A stretch of 64,000 nt of DNA from assembly GCF_032884065.1 (NCBI RefSeq), contig NC_088871.1, positions 47,193,172 through 47,257,171 of the forward strand. The letters are read 5' to 3'. The position numbers were made by a program, and so were the translations under genes. This DNA comes from Artemia franciscana (lineage: Eukaryota > Arthropoda > Branchiopoda > Anostraca > Artemiidae). Shown here one piece after another: positions 48,345 to 59,659 of the stretch. Below the pieces are notes generated by a model that worked only from the letters and a program-made list of their open reading frames with translations, was not told the origin of the DNA and did not search any database. How positions within the stretch are numbered: position 1 is the first letter of the stretch; each line of letters begins with the position of its first letter.

Positions 48345-48721
48345 CTTGCCACATTCACAAATATGCTGTGATTGTGGAAATTACTATGTCAGCAGGACCC
48401 ATCAGAATCTATAAAAATGGTTACACCAGCATAAAAAAGACATAGACACGGCATTAATTTCAAATAGTTCCAACAACTCCTTTGATTCTGCTTTAGGTTG
48501 GCATATATTTAATAATCCGTCCCACATGATACTTTTTAAAAAATCTTCACTCATTAGTAATGATTTTAGAATAAAACAGGTGGTTCGAGAATCAATCGAA
48601 ATTGATCTCAAAATGAATAATAATATTTCTTTGAACAGGGACTTAGGGGAATCCTCACTAAATTCTTTATACTCAAATTTAATTAAAAACGATCTAACAA
48701 AATATTTTACTAAACCAATTT
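48345..48721 (+). pseudogene. Penelope-like endonuclease fragment (second element)
   Basis: It translates as CCDCGNYYVSRTHQN (from about 48367), aligning with the CSCGKFYIGRTHQQ block of the element at 4287-4905. After one in-frame stop (about 48410) come HKKDIDTALI, FDSALGWHIFNNPSH and ESIEIDLKMNNN. The YIG core is changed to YVS. It is truncated at both ends and abuts CFE copy 5 on the right. It is diverged from the first element, so a different or older copy. Confidence 0.75.
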
Positions 48722-50433
48722 ATCAAACAGTTCGTGGTAACGAACTGTAGTAAGGAGCGACCCGGCTCAATAGTAACCAAAACTCTAAAAAATGGAATTT
48801 TGATACCAATAGCTACATCAAAAGAATCGCATTTTAATGCTGGTTTTAAATATATAAGTTTCATCAAGTTTAGTCTTACCCATCAAAAGTTACGAGCCTG
48901 AGAAAATTTGCGTTATTTTAGAAAATAGGGGGAAACGCCCCCTAAAAGCCATAGAATCTTAACGAAAATCACACCATCAGATGAAGCGTATCAGAGAACC
49001 CTACTGTAGAAGTTTCGAGCTCCTATCTACAAAAATGTGGAATTTTGCATTTTTTGCCAGAAGGCAGATCACGGATGCGTGTTTATTTGTTTTTTTGTTT
49101 TTTTTTTCCCCAGGGGTGATCGTATCGACCCAGTTGTCCTAGAATGCTGCAAGAGGGCTCATTCTAACGGAAATGAAAAGTTCTAGTGCCCTTTTTAAGT
49201 GACCAAAAAAATTGGAGGGCACCTAGGCCCCCTCCCACGCTAATTATTTTCCCAAAGTCAACGGATCAAAATTCTGAGATAGCCATTTTATTCAGCGTAG
49301 TCAAAAAACCTTATAACTATGTCTTTGGGGACGACTTACTCCCCCACAGTCCCCGTGGGAGGGGCAACAAGTTACAAACTTTGACCTGTGCTTATATATA
49401 GTAATGGTTATTGGGAAGTATACAGGCGTTTTCAGGAGGATTTTTTTGGTTTGGGGGAGGGGTTGAGAAGAGGGGGATATGCTGGGGGAACTTTCCTTCG
49501 AGAATTTGTAATGGGAGAAGAAAATTTCCATGAAGGGAGAGCAGGATTTACTAGCATTATTTAAAAAAAAAACAATTAAAAAATAAAAGTGAAAAAGTTT
49601 TTTCAGCTGGAAGTAAGGAACAGCAATAAAAATTAAAACAAACAGAAATTATTACCCATATGAGGGGCTCACCTCCTTCTAATACCTCGCTCTTTACGCT
49701 AAAGTATTTTCGGTAATTTCAACTACTTATTCTACGGCTTTTGTGATTCAGGGGGTCATTCTTAATGAATTGGGATAAAATTTAAGCTTTAGTGTAAAGA
49801 GCGAGGTACTGACGATGGGGCGAATCCCCTCATATATGTAATAAAAACATGAAAATACAAAAGTTCTTTACGTAAGCTAATTTATAAGTTACGTAAATCT
49901 TTTACCAATAAAAAGATTCGTAAAAAATTAAAAGTTCTAGTTGCCTTTATAATTAACCAAAAAATCGGGGGGCAACTAGGCTTCGTCCCCCGCTCTTTTT
50001 TTCTCAAAATCATTCGATCAAAGTTATGAGAAAGCCATTGAGCCAAAAAAAAAAAAAAAATATGCAAATTTCGTTTTGATTATTCCTCTGCGGAGAGCCA
50101 AAATCAAAACATGCATTGATTCAAAAACGTTCAGAAATTAAATAAAAAAAACAAGTTTTTTCAACTGAAAGTAAGGAGTGACATCAAAACTTAAAATGCA
50201 CAGAAATTACTTCGTATATGAAAGAGGCTGCTTCCTCATCAACGCCCCGCTCTTTACGCTAAAGTTTTTTACTGTTTTAGAAAGAAGAATTGAGAGAAAG
50301 AGTCAAACTTTAGCGTAAAGAGCGGGGCGTTGATGAGGAAGCAGCCTCTTTCATATACGAAGTAATTTCTGTGCATTTTAAGTTTTGATGTCACTCCTTA
50401 CTTTCAGTTGAAAAAACTTGTTTTTTTTATTTA
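48722..50433 (-). repeat. CFE copy 5
   Basis: Full-length minus-orientation copy with an intact terminal hairpin, CAGTTCGT (48728-48735), loop GGTA, ACGAACTG (48740-48747), immediately followed by the subterminal gtaaggagcgac. It ends at 50433 with ...TTTTATTTA. The foldback arms read gaggctgcttcctcatcaac and its complement, as in copy 1, and the body is nearly identical to copy 1. A 71-codon frame at 49186-49401 recurs at the homologous position in copies 1 and 6. Confidence 0.88.
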
Positions 50434-50805
50434 ATAATAGTACTGAACCAGCTACGAAAAGGCCTTTGAGACAGGCTGCTAAAAAACTAGGTTGGCTCTG
50501 AGAAATTGCATTTAATCACTTTGTTCTCTTTAGTTTGAATGAGTTTATATTCTCACTTCATTCTTTTTGTCAGTCCTGATTGAACTTCGTTGGAGTATGG
50601 ATGCTAGGGCTGTTTTTTGAAAAAGTTTTTAAATAACATTATTTAGTTTTAATTCTCACAATTTCATGTAAGTTTATTTGTATATACATATTTTCTCTCT
50701 TGTTCTCGTATTATGCTGAAGACGGCCCTTGGACATAGGGCCCAAATATTCACAGAACTGTATTCCACTATCTTGAAAAGAATTTCCCTATTGTTTCTAC
50801 TTTGT
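50434..50805 (-). repeat. dispersed repeat (inverted copy of 22396-22720)
   Basis: The reverse complement shares caacgaagttcaatcagg, gggccctatgtccaagggcc and gtcttcagcataat with 22396-22720. The (TA)n tract is essentially absent here. It is sandwiched between CFE copies 5 and 6. Confidence 0.7.
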
Positions 50806-52548
50806 ATCAAACAGTTCGTGGTAACGAACTGTAGTAAGGAGCGACCCGGCTCAATAGTAACCAAAACTCTAAAATTTGAATTTTGATATTAATAGCTACA
50901 TCAAAAGAATCGAATTTTAATGCTGATTTTAAATATATAAGTTTCATCAAGTTTAGTCTTACCCATCAAAAGTTACGAGCCTGAGAAAATTTGCCTTATG
51001 TAGGAAAATAGGGGGAAACACCCCCTAAAAGTCGTAGGATCTTAACGAAAATGACACCATCAGATTCAACGTATCAGAGAACCCTACTGTAGAGGTTTCA
51101 AGCTCCTATCTACAAAAATGTAGAATTTTGTATTTTTTTGCCAGAAGACAAATCACGGGTGCGTGATTACTTGTTTGTTTTTTTGTTGTTTTTTTTCCCA
51201 GGGGTCATCGTAACGACCAAGTGGTAATAGAATGTCGCAAGAGGGCTCATTCTAACGGAAATGAAAAGTTCTAGTGCCCGTTTTAAGTGACCAAAAAAAT
51301 TGGAGGGCATCTAGGCCCCCTCCCACGCTCATTTTTTTCCCGAAGTCAACGGATAAAAATTTTGAGAGAGCAATTTTGTTCAGCATAGTCGAAAACCATA
51401 ATAACTATGTCTTTGGGGAGGACTTACTCCCCCACAATCCCTGGGGGAGGGGCTGCAAGTTACAAACTTTGACCAGTGTTTACATATAGTAATGGTTATT
51501 GGGAAGTGTACAGATGTTTTCAGGGGGATTTTATTTTGTTTGGGGGTGGTGCTGAGGAGAGGGGGCTATTTTGGAGGATTTTTCCTTGGAGGAATCTGTC
51601 ATGGGGGAAGAAAAAATCAATGAAAAGGGCGCAGGATTTTCTAGCATTACTATAAGAAAACAATGAAAAATAAACATAAAAACGTTTTTTTCAAATGAAA
51701 GGAAGGAGTAGCATTGAAACTTAAAACGAACAGAGATTATTATGCATATGAGGGGTTCTAAAAATACTTTAGCATAAAGAGCGAGGTATTTAGGAGTAGA
51801 TAAATACCTTGCTCTTTCTGCTAAAGTATTTTTAGTAATTTCAGCTATTTATTCTACGGCCTTTCTGATTCAGGGGTCATTCTTAAAGAATTGGGACAAA
51901 ACTTACGATTTAGTGTAAAGAGCGAGGTATTAACGAGGGTACAAACCCCCTCGTAAACATAATAAAAAGATAAGGTTATGAAAGTTTGTTACGTAAGTTA
52001 ATTCTTAAGTTACGCATATTTTTTACTAATAAAAACGTTTGTTAAAATTAAAAGTTCTAGTTGCCTTTTTAAGTAACCGAAAAATTACAGGGCAACTAGG
52101 CCTCCTTCCTCACCTCTTATTTCTCAAAATCGCCTGATTAAAACTAAGAGAAAGCCATTTAGCCAAAAAGGAATTAATATGCAAATTTCATTTTAATAAT
52201 TTATGTGCGGAGAGCCAAAACCAAACATGCATTAATTCAAAAACGTTCAGAAATCAAATAAAAAAAACTAATTTTTTTAGCTGAAAGTAAGGAGCGACAT
52301 TAAAACTTAAAACGAACAGAAATTACTCCGTATATGAAATGGGTTGTCCCCTCCGCAATCCCTCGCTCTTTACGCTAAAGTTTGACTTTTTGCCACAATT
52401 CTACTTTTTAAAACAATTAAAAGCTTTAGCGTAAAGAGCGAGGGATTGCGGAGGGGACAACCCATTTCATATACGGAGTAATTTCTGTTCGTTTTAAGTT
52501 TTAATGTCGCTCCTTATTTTCAGCTAAAAAATTAGTTTTTTTTATTTA
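50806..52548 (-). repeat. CFE copy 6
   Basis: Full-length minus-orientation copy with an intact terminal hairpin (50812-50831). It has the extra subfamily hairpin at about 51762-51831 and a terminal foldback whose arms read atgggttgtcccctccgcaa and its complement. It is closest to copy 3. Confidence 0.88.
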
Positions 52549-54770
52549 ATTTGTTTACTAATGCTATTACTACTACTATTGCTACTAGAAATACATTTTC
52601 TATTGCGACTGCTACTAAGTTTAAGGGTATTGATACTCAAATTTCAGGGGATGTTGAGGAGAAACTTGAAGTAAATCAAAACACACCAAGCGCAAGCAGG
52701 TTTCAAAAGGGCATATCAGCAATATCCTAAGAACAGCGTAGCGCAATAATTAGAAACTTTCAGGGCATGATGGGGGATGTTCAACTGACAAAAAGGTAAT
52801 ATAAGCATACTACCTCTGCTACTTCTACTACTGCTACCCCTGCTATTATTACTACAACTCTAACTGCTAGTATTACGTCGACAATACTAATGCTAAAACA
52901 AAAGATATAAAGGCGAAAATTGTAAAGATTGCCGATGGGATATTTGGATTAAGTCAAACTATACTATGTAAATACAGGTTGTCAAAAAAGTTTACTAGCA
53001 ATATCTTCTCATTGGATTATTAAGTTGAAACTTTTAGGGCCTGTTATTGGAGACATTAAACTTACCCAAAAGGTAGTATTTGCTTGTTACTACTACTATT
53101 ACCTTAACTACTACTACTCCTAATACTGGTACTTCTACTGCGACTACTATTAAAGCTAAGAGTATCAAGATGAGAATTCCAGGGAATATTGAGAGGATGT
53201 TGAACTAAATAAAAGTAAACTATTTGCATGCAGGTTGTCAAAAGGTTGTGTCAGCTATGTCCCATGAACTGCTAAGAGTACTTAGTAGAAACTATCAGGT
53301 TGTGTTGAGGGGGTTGTTAAAAAAACAAAAGACGCCGTGTGCATACTGGTACTAATGCTACTACTTCTGCCACTACTACTACGACTATTGCAACTATTGA
53401 GGCTAAGGGCATTGAGGTAAAGCTTTCAGGGAGTGTTTAGGGGGATGTTGAACTCATTTAAAACACACATTATGCATATAACTTGTAAAAAGAGTGTATC
53501 ACCAATATCTCAGCATCGACTTAGAACGTTAAGCCGAAACTTTTAAGGTGTGTTGAGGGGGATTTTGAACTAATCAAAAGACACTATGTACATACTACTG
53601 CTACTACTGTCCGTACGATTGCTGTTACTACTGAAGCTAATAATATGAAGGTGAAGCTTTCAGTGAATGTTTGGGGGATGTGAAATTAAATCAAAACGCA
53701 CTATATGCATACAGGGTGTCAAAAGAGCATATAAGCAATATCCTAGAAATAGCTTAGAGTATTCAGGCTACTAAAACTCAAAGTATGAAGGATAAAGGTT
53801 ACAGGGTATACTGAGGAGGACTTTGAATCAAACAAAACACACTTTGCACATGAAGGTTGTCAGATGGGCGTATAAGCAATACCTTAGGACTGGATTGGAA
53901 TATTTAGTTGTAAGTTACAGGGTATTTTGTGAGGAATGTTGAACTAACCAAAAGGCAATATTTACATTTTACTACTGCTGCTGCTACCGCTATTACTAAA
54001 GATACAACAACAAGAATTGCTACTACTACTGCTAAAGCTAAGGGTGTTAAGTTGAGAATGTCAAGGAATGTTGAGAGGATGCTGAACTAAATCAAAACAA
54101 ACTGTTTGCGTGAAGACAGTCAAAATAACGTGTCAACAATGTCCAAGGAACTGCTTAGGGTATCAAACTTAAACTCACAGCATATGTTGTGGAAAAAAAC
54201 AACAGCAACAGAACATGCTATGTGCGCTACGAATACTTCTCCAACTTATACGATTATTACTATTATTGAAGCTAAAGATAGTAAGGCGAAGCTTTCAGGG
54301 AATGTTATCTCATCAACAGCTTAGAGCATTAAGTTAAAACTTTCAGAGTGTGTTGAGGGGGGTGTTTACACTTTATGTATACTACTGCTGTGACTATTAC
54401 AGCTACAACTAATACTAGTCCTAAAGTTAAGGGCATTAGGAAGAAATTTTCAGGAAGAGGGGGATTTTGAATTAAACAAAACAAATCATGTGCATGTAGG
54501 TTGTCAAAAGGGGACATGAGTAATGTCTTAGAAACAGGTTAGAGTATTAAGTTGCAACTTTCAGGGCATTTTGAGGGGGTTATTGAACTAACCAAAACGC
54601 ACTATGTTCGTGCGAACACTATTGCTACTACTACTACTGCTAAGACCACTACTGCAGCTGAGGATATTAGGGGTTAACTTTCAGGGAATCCCTAGGGATA
54701 TTTGAACTAAATTAAACAAAATATGTGTATTCCAGATACCAAGAGCGTGTATGTGAAATTTGTCATTAAC
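52549..54770 (+). repeat. satellite of about 250-300-bp units, each with a (CTA/CTG)n microsatellite
   Basis: Repeated order of parts: ctactactactgct tract, aagctaagggtat.aag, ctttcagggaatgttga, gatgttgaactaaatcaaaaca, gcatacaggttgtcaaaagggc, atcagcaatat, agagtattaagttgaaactt. At least seven units, of variable length because of the microsatellite. Short frames here (62-72 aa) are repeat translations. Confidence 0.88.
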
Positions 54771-55019
54771 AATAAATAATCAAATAAAAAACAAAGCTAG
54801 CAGAAACTACCATTAAAAGAAGAAGGGCTAAAGTACCCATGCCTTCAAAAAACCAGAAAATAATTTGTACTTTACTGAACACAAAAGAAATTTTAAACGT
54901 TTTCTCTCTCTTAACTTTAATGGATCCAGGACATTAAATTGTCAATTGACAATCATATAGTTTTCTTCAGTAATCTTGTTTGTGATGGCGATTTTTTCCT
55001 TTTCATCATATTATAAGAA
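54771..55019. other. short spacer
   Basis: A-rich, no recognised content. An inverted pair aaattgtcaattgacaat occurs at about 54935. Confidence 0.5.
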
Positions 55020-56795
55020 ATCAAACAGTTCGTGGTAACGAATAGTAGTAAGGAGCGAGCCGGCTCAATAGTAACCAAAACTCTAAAAAACGGAATTTTG
55101 ATACCAATAGTTACATCAAAAGAATTGCATTTTTATGCTGATTTTAAATATATGAGCTTCTTCAGGTTCAACCCGTCAAACGTTACGAGCCTGAGAAAAT
55201 TTGCCTTATTTTAGCAAACAGGATAAACACCCCCTAAAAGTCATAGAATCTTAACGAAAATCACACCATCAGCTTCAGCGTATCCTGATGTGCAAAAACG
55301 TGGAATTTGTATTTTTTGCCAGAAGAGAGATCACGTATGCGTGTTTATTTGTTTGTTTGTTTATTTTTTTTTGTTTTTTTTTTCAGGGGTAACCGTATCG
55401 ACCCAGTGGTCCTTGAATGTCGCGAGAGGGGTCATTTAACGAATATTAAAAGTTATAGTGTCCTTTTTAAGTGACCAAATAATTGCCCGGCAACTAGGCC
55501 CCCTCCCACACTCATTTTTCCCAAAAGTCACCGGATCAAAATTTTGAGATAGCCATTTTGTTCAGCATAGACGATAAACCTAATAACTATGTCTTTGGGA
55601 CGACTTAATCCCCCACAGTACCTGGGGGAGGGGCTGCAATTTACAAACTTTGACAATTGTTTACATATAGTAATGGTTATTGGGTACAAACTTTGACAAT
55701 TGTTTACATATAGTAATGGTTATTGGGTATTGGGTATATAGTAATGGTAAGTGTACAGACATTTTCAGGGGGAATTTTTTCGCGTTAGGATGGGGGGGAT
55801 GGGTAGGCCTTGGGAGGGGGATACGTTGGGGGATATTTCCATGGAGGAATTTATCATGAGGGAAGAGAATTTCTATGAAGGGGGTGCAGAATTTTCTAGC
55901 ATTTTTAAAAATAAAAGAGAAAATAAATAACAAAAACGTTCTTTCAACTAGAAGTAAGGACCAGCACTAAAACTTAAACGAACTGAAATAATTGTATACA
56001 TAAGGGAGTTCTTCTCCTTCTCCTCAATACCTCGCTCTTTACGCTGAAGTATTTTTAGTAATTTCAACTATTTATTCTACTGCCTTTGTGATTCAGGGGC
56101 ATTGGGTTTTGCCCCTGAACGATTTATTCGTATATAATTGGGACACAATTGAAGCTTTAGTGTAAAGAGCAAGATATTGACAGGGGACGAACCCCCTCAT
56201 ATACGTAATAAAATATACAAATATAGAAGCTGGTTACGTATGTTATTTCGTAAGTTACGTATATTCTATTACTAATAAAAACGTTCGTAAAAAATAAAAA
56301 GTTCCAGTTGCATTTTTAAGTAACCAAATATTGGAGGGCAACTAGGCCTCCTGCACCACCTCTTTTTCTTATTAAAATCGTCCTATCAAAACTATGAGAA
56401 AGCCATTTAGCCAAAAAAATTATATGCAAATTTGTTTTGATTATTCATGTGCGGTGAACCAAAATCAAAACATACATTAATTCAAAACGATCAGAAATTA
56501 AATAAAAGAAAACAAGTTTTTTTAACTGAAAGTAGGGAGCAACACTAAAACTTAAAACGAACAAAAATTATTCCGTATATGAAAGGGGCTGTCCCCTCCT
56601 CAACGTCCCGCTCTTTACGCTAAAGTTTTTTATTATTTTGAAAAGTGGAACTTTGACAAAGAGTCAAACTTTAGCGTAAAGAGCGAGACGTTGAGGAGGG
56701 GACAACCTCTTTCATATACGGAATAATTTCTGTTGGTTTTAAGTTTTAATGTCGCTCCTTACTTTCAGTTAGAAAAAAATGTTTTTTTCTATTTA
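55020..56795 (-). repeat. CFE copy 7
   Basis: Full-length minus-orientation copy, the longest. The terminal hairpin is degraded (cgaatagtag). A local duplication of ttacaaactttgacaattgtttacat occurs at 55641-55700. The terminal foldback arms read ggggctgtcccctcctcaac and a close complement. The region between the two foldbacks contains a small extra insertion near 56100-56130. Confidence 0.85.
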
Positions 56796-59104
56796 ATAGA
56801 ACACATAGCTCGAAATTAAGATTCTTTTCAGTAAAGCGCAGATTACACTCTGGTCTTTAGAAGGCAGGGGCGTTATTTGGGAGGGGCAAGTAGGACTGAT
56901 GACACCCCAGCAATTGCGATAAAAATTATTATATAGCTGACGCCCTTTGACTCCCTGCACGTGGACCCCTTTTGCCCCTCCTCCCCCTCCCCCGAAATAA
57001 AATTCACAGGGAGATTTAGCCCTGCTCCTCTTTGTAGTAGTTTCTGCTTGTTTTGAGTTTGACTTGGTTATTTATTGTAATTTCTGTTCGTTTTGGTTTT
57101 GATTTATTAATTGATGATGATGTATAGTACATTTATACTCGAAATGTTATTTGACTTATTTCTGCTCATCTTTGAGTTAATATAGCTCTTTGCTTTTGTT
57201 TGGAAAACTGCTTCTGTGGAAAAGTTTGATAAAATAAATTATGTATATCAAGGACACTGCGGTCTCTTAAGCATCTTGATCTTTACTCTTCGGCCATTTG
57301 ATCCCAACGCTTTAAAAAATAAATGCTTTAAAACAAGACAAACAAGATAAAAATTTATTTTTCATCCATATGCTTCGAGAAGGAACTCAGACACTGTTTG
57401 TGCTGAACAATATAGCTTTCATGTCAATTTTTTTGAAGGGCGATCAGCAAAGGAAATTGCTTCTAGGACGCAATATTAAAGGTTTACTATAAAGTCGGGA
57501 GGCTAGGGGAGGAAGTACCACTCATATGGAGAAAAACTTATTTTAATTTTATATTTACACGTCATTCTTCACTTATAATCGAAAAAGATATTTAGTCATT
57601 GCAGAAGCAGCTTCTATAGTTCGCACTTACCCTAGAAGGATGTCTATGCTCTGATATTGATTCCAAAGTAACCAAATTTCCATGCAGAAGAACAGCTGAA
57701 GCAGTGACTGTGCATATAACCCTACATAAAGGTATGAACTCTACATAACTCTACATCTACATAACTCTACATATCTATAGTTCATATGGTATGAACTCTA
57801 CATAAAGTAGCAAAACCTGCATTCTTCGTAGTTGGCGATTTAAATCCACTTCAGTGCAGATCGCTTAAGTCGAGGTCCCTTAAGGGAATTTTTTTTTCAA
57901 CCGTTTAGCAGGTCGCCTCTTTTGTATCAATGGATGTCATGAAATATGACTGTACGATTTTAACATAAACCATAACAACATTGCTCTCAGATTGCTTCAG
58001 ATGCTATCCAGTTGCTTGCGTAAACTAAAGTTTCAACTATCCCAACTATTCAGAGGTTGCCATAGATTTAACTTTTTTTTCATGTCCAAATCATCATGGC
58101 CAAGGCCATGATTTAGGCAGGTTTCGATAGATTTTGCAATGGATTTTTGTTCCTTGGCATCGATTTGCAAAGTTGATCATGTTATAAGTGCCCCCGCCTT
58201 ATAGTTAAATCACCAACCACCGCAGAGAGAGAACATTCTAAGAGTAAAATAAATTAAATAAAACAAAATGTTAGCGATTAAAATAATTGACGCTGTTTCA
58301 ATTTTTGACACTGTGCTGGTATTGAAAAAATTGTCTTAAAAAAATTTTGTCTTAAAAAATTTTGTCTTAAAAGGTGTAGTATATGGTTTCTGTTTTATAT
58401 ATTTCGTTGGAGCATTCAATTAATAAAATATTTTCAAAGTAAATTGATCACGTTTCAAAATTAATGAATGATCTTGGATAGAAGTGTTGGTTTTCACTCT
58501 CCTAATCTTGGGTTGCCTAAAAGCTTGTAATTTAAAATATCTTTCGATTCGACTTCCCTCAAATCAATTCTATTTGAAGAATATTATGAAACTTTCAACA
58601 ATCTAAGTCTCAAAAATATTCTTTTTAATTAAGTCACAGTGGCCACCCTAACTAAAACCAATCACCCTCCTATTCAGGCTATAAAATTCCAAACGTAGCC
58701 TGAAAAAAAGTTCTTAAATTTTTGATAACGTAAGAAACTAGATGACGATAATGCATATGCCTTATTCCGTGTAAACTCGACCTATGCACAGTTTTGTTAA
58801 AGATAAGTCCATTTTTATACCATAATTTCAAGTGGTAACAGGAAGCAGCCTTTGGATATTTATTTGCTATTCTTAGTAGATGCTCCGAAGAAGTAGTTCT
58901 CTCACCTTGCAGCTTGTGGGATGTTCCCAGGGTGTTACGGCAATAACGTGTACCCACAAGGATAGGGTAGGTAGGTAGGTAAATTTTATTTAGAAACTTT
59001 ACATCAATTAGTCGGAAAAAGGCCATTCTGACCTGTAATAGCGACTACATTCATATTACTTGAATCATCAATAATATTAACTCATTAAATGCACACAAAA
59101 AAAG

Positions 59105-59105
<1 letters not shown>
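56796..59105. other. no recognised gene; simple repeats
   Basis: 57728-57805 holds short repeats of tatgaactctacataa. Near 56865-56990 a G-rich then C-rich pair recalls MITE ends but no boundaries could be set. 58340-58380 has three ttgtcttaaaa repeats. A (TAGG)4 run occurs near 58965-58981. A 115-codon minus-strand frame (58679-59026) has no recognised domain. Confidence 0.4.

Positions 59106-59187
<82 letters not shown>
59106..59187. repeat. (TA)n microsatellite
   Basis: About 80 bp of nearly uninterrupted alternating AT. Confidence 0.97.
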
Positions 59188-59207
59188 CTCTGTGCAGGCC
59201 ACCTTGG

Positions 59208-59344
59208 CAGGGGCGGATCAAGAGCAAAATCTCAGGGGGGCTAATGTGACAAGGGCGCCAATAATTGAGCAAATTAAAAAATTCATTTTTAAAGAAGAAT
59301 GAAAAAGAGAGGAACAAGAGACGGGGGCGCTGGATCTGCCAGTG
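59208..59344. mobile_element. hAT-type MITE, 137 bp, 8-bp target duplication
   Basis: The left terminus is CAGGGGCGGATC and the right terminus, in reverse complement, is CACTGGCAGATC. It is flanked by CACCTTGG (59200-59207) and CACCTTAG (59345-59352), an 8-bp duplication with one difference. The CAG..GGC.GATC ends and 8-bp duplication fit hAT non-autonomous elements. No coding sequence. Confidence 0.72.
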
Positions 59345-59505
59345 CACCTTAGTTTCCGCAAAATAGCTCTGAGTCCTTCTAACATTATTATACCGTTATG
59401 CCTATTGCTATATTTAGTAGAACCAGTTAGTGCCAGCCACTTTTTATCGAAGAACTAATTCAACCAAAAATTTTCAAAGCAAAGACCCGTACCTTCATCT
59501 TTCAG

Positions 59506-59659
59506 CAAATCTCAAACATAAAACTATATATCACCAGCCAACTAGGAAGCCAAGCAACATTGCACTCGGAATCAGAACTACAAAGGTGAGCCTATTTTTG
59601 GTTCATTTAAATTGTACCTATTTCTCCCTCAATTTTAGGGACAAGAACCAGTAGGCTGA
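59506..59659 (+). CDS. possible 3'-terminal exon pair with a 53-bp intron
   Basis: Acceptor cttcatctttcag (AG at 59504-59505), an 80-nt exon 59506-59585, donor GTGAGC, a 53-nt intron with tttctccctcaattttag, and a next exon from 59639. Two frames stay open through the first exon. One is entered in phase with KHKTIYHQPTRKPSN and stops at TGA 59657-59659; the other starts QISNIKLYITSQ and stops at TAG 59652-59654. An AATAAA lies at 60004-60009. No upstream exon or homologue was found, so the gene is tentative. Confidence 0.3.

Noticed and set aside
57836-57900. VVGDLNP phrase resembling a LINE endonuclease block
   Set aside because: No other endonuclease or RT motifs in the vicinity; too short to support.
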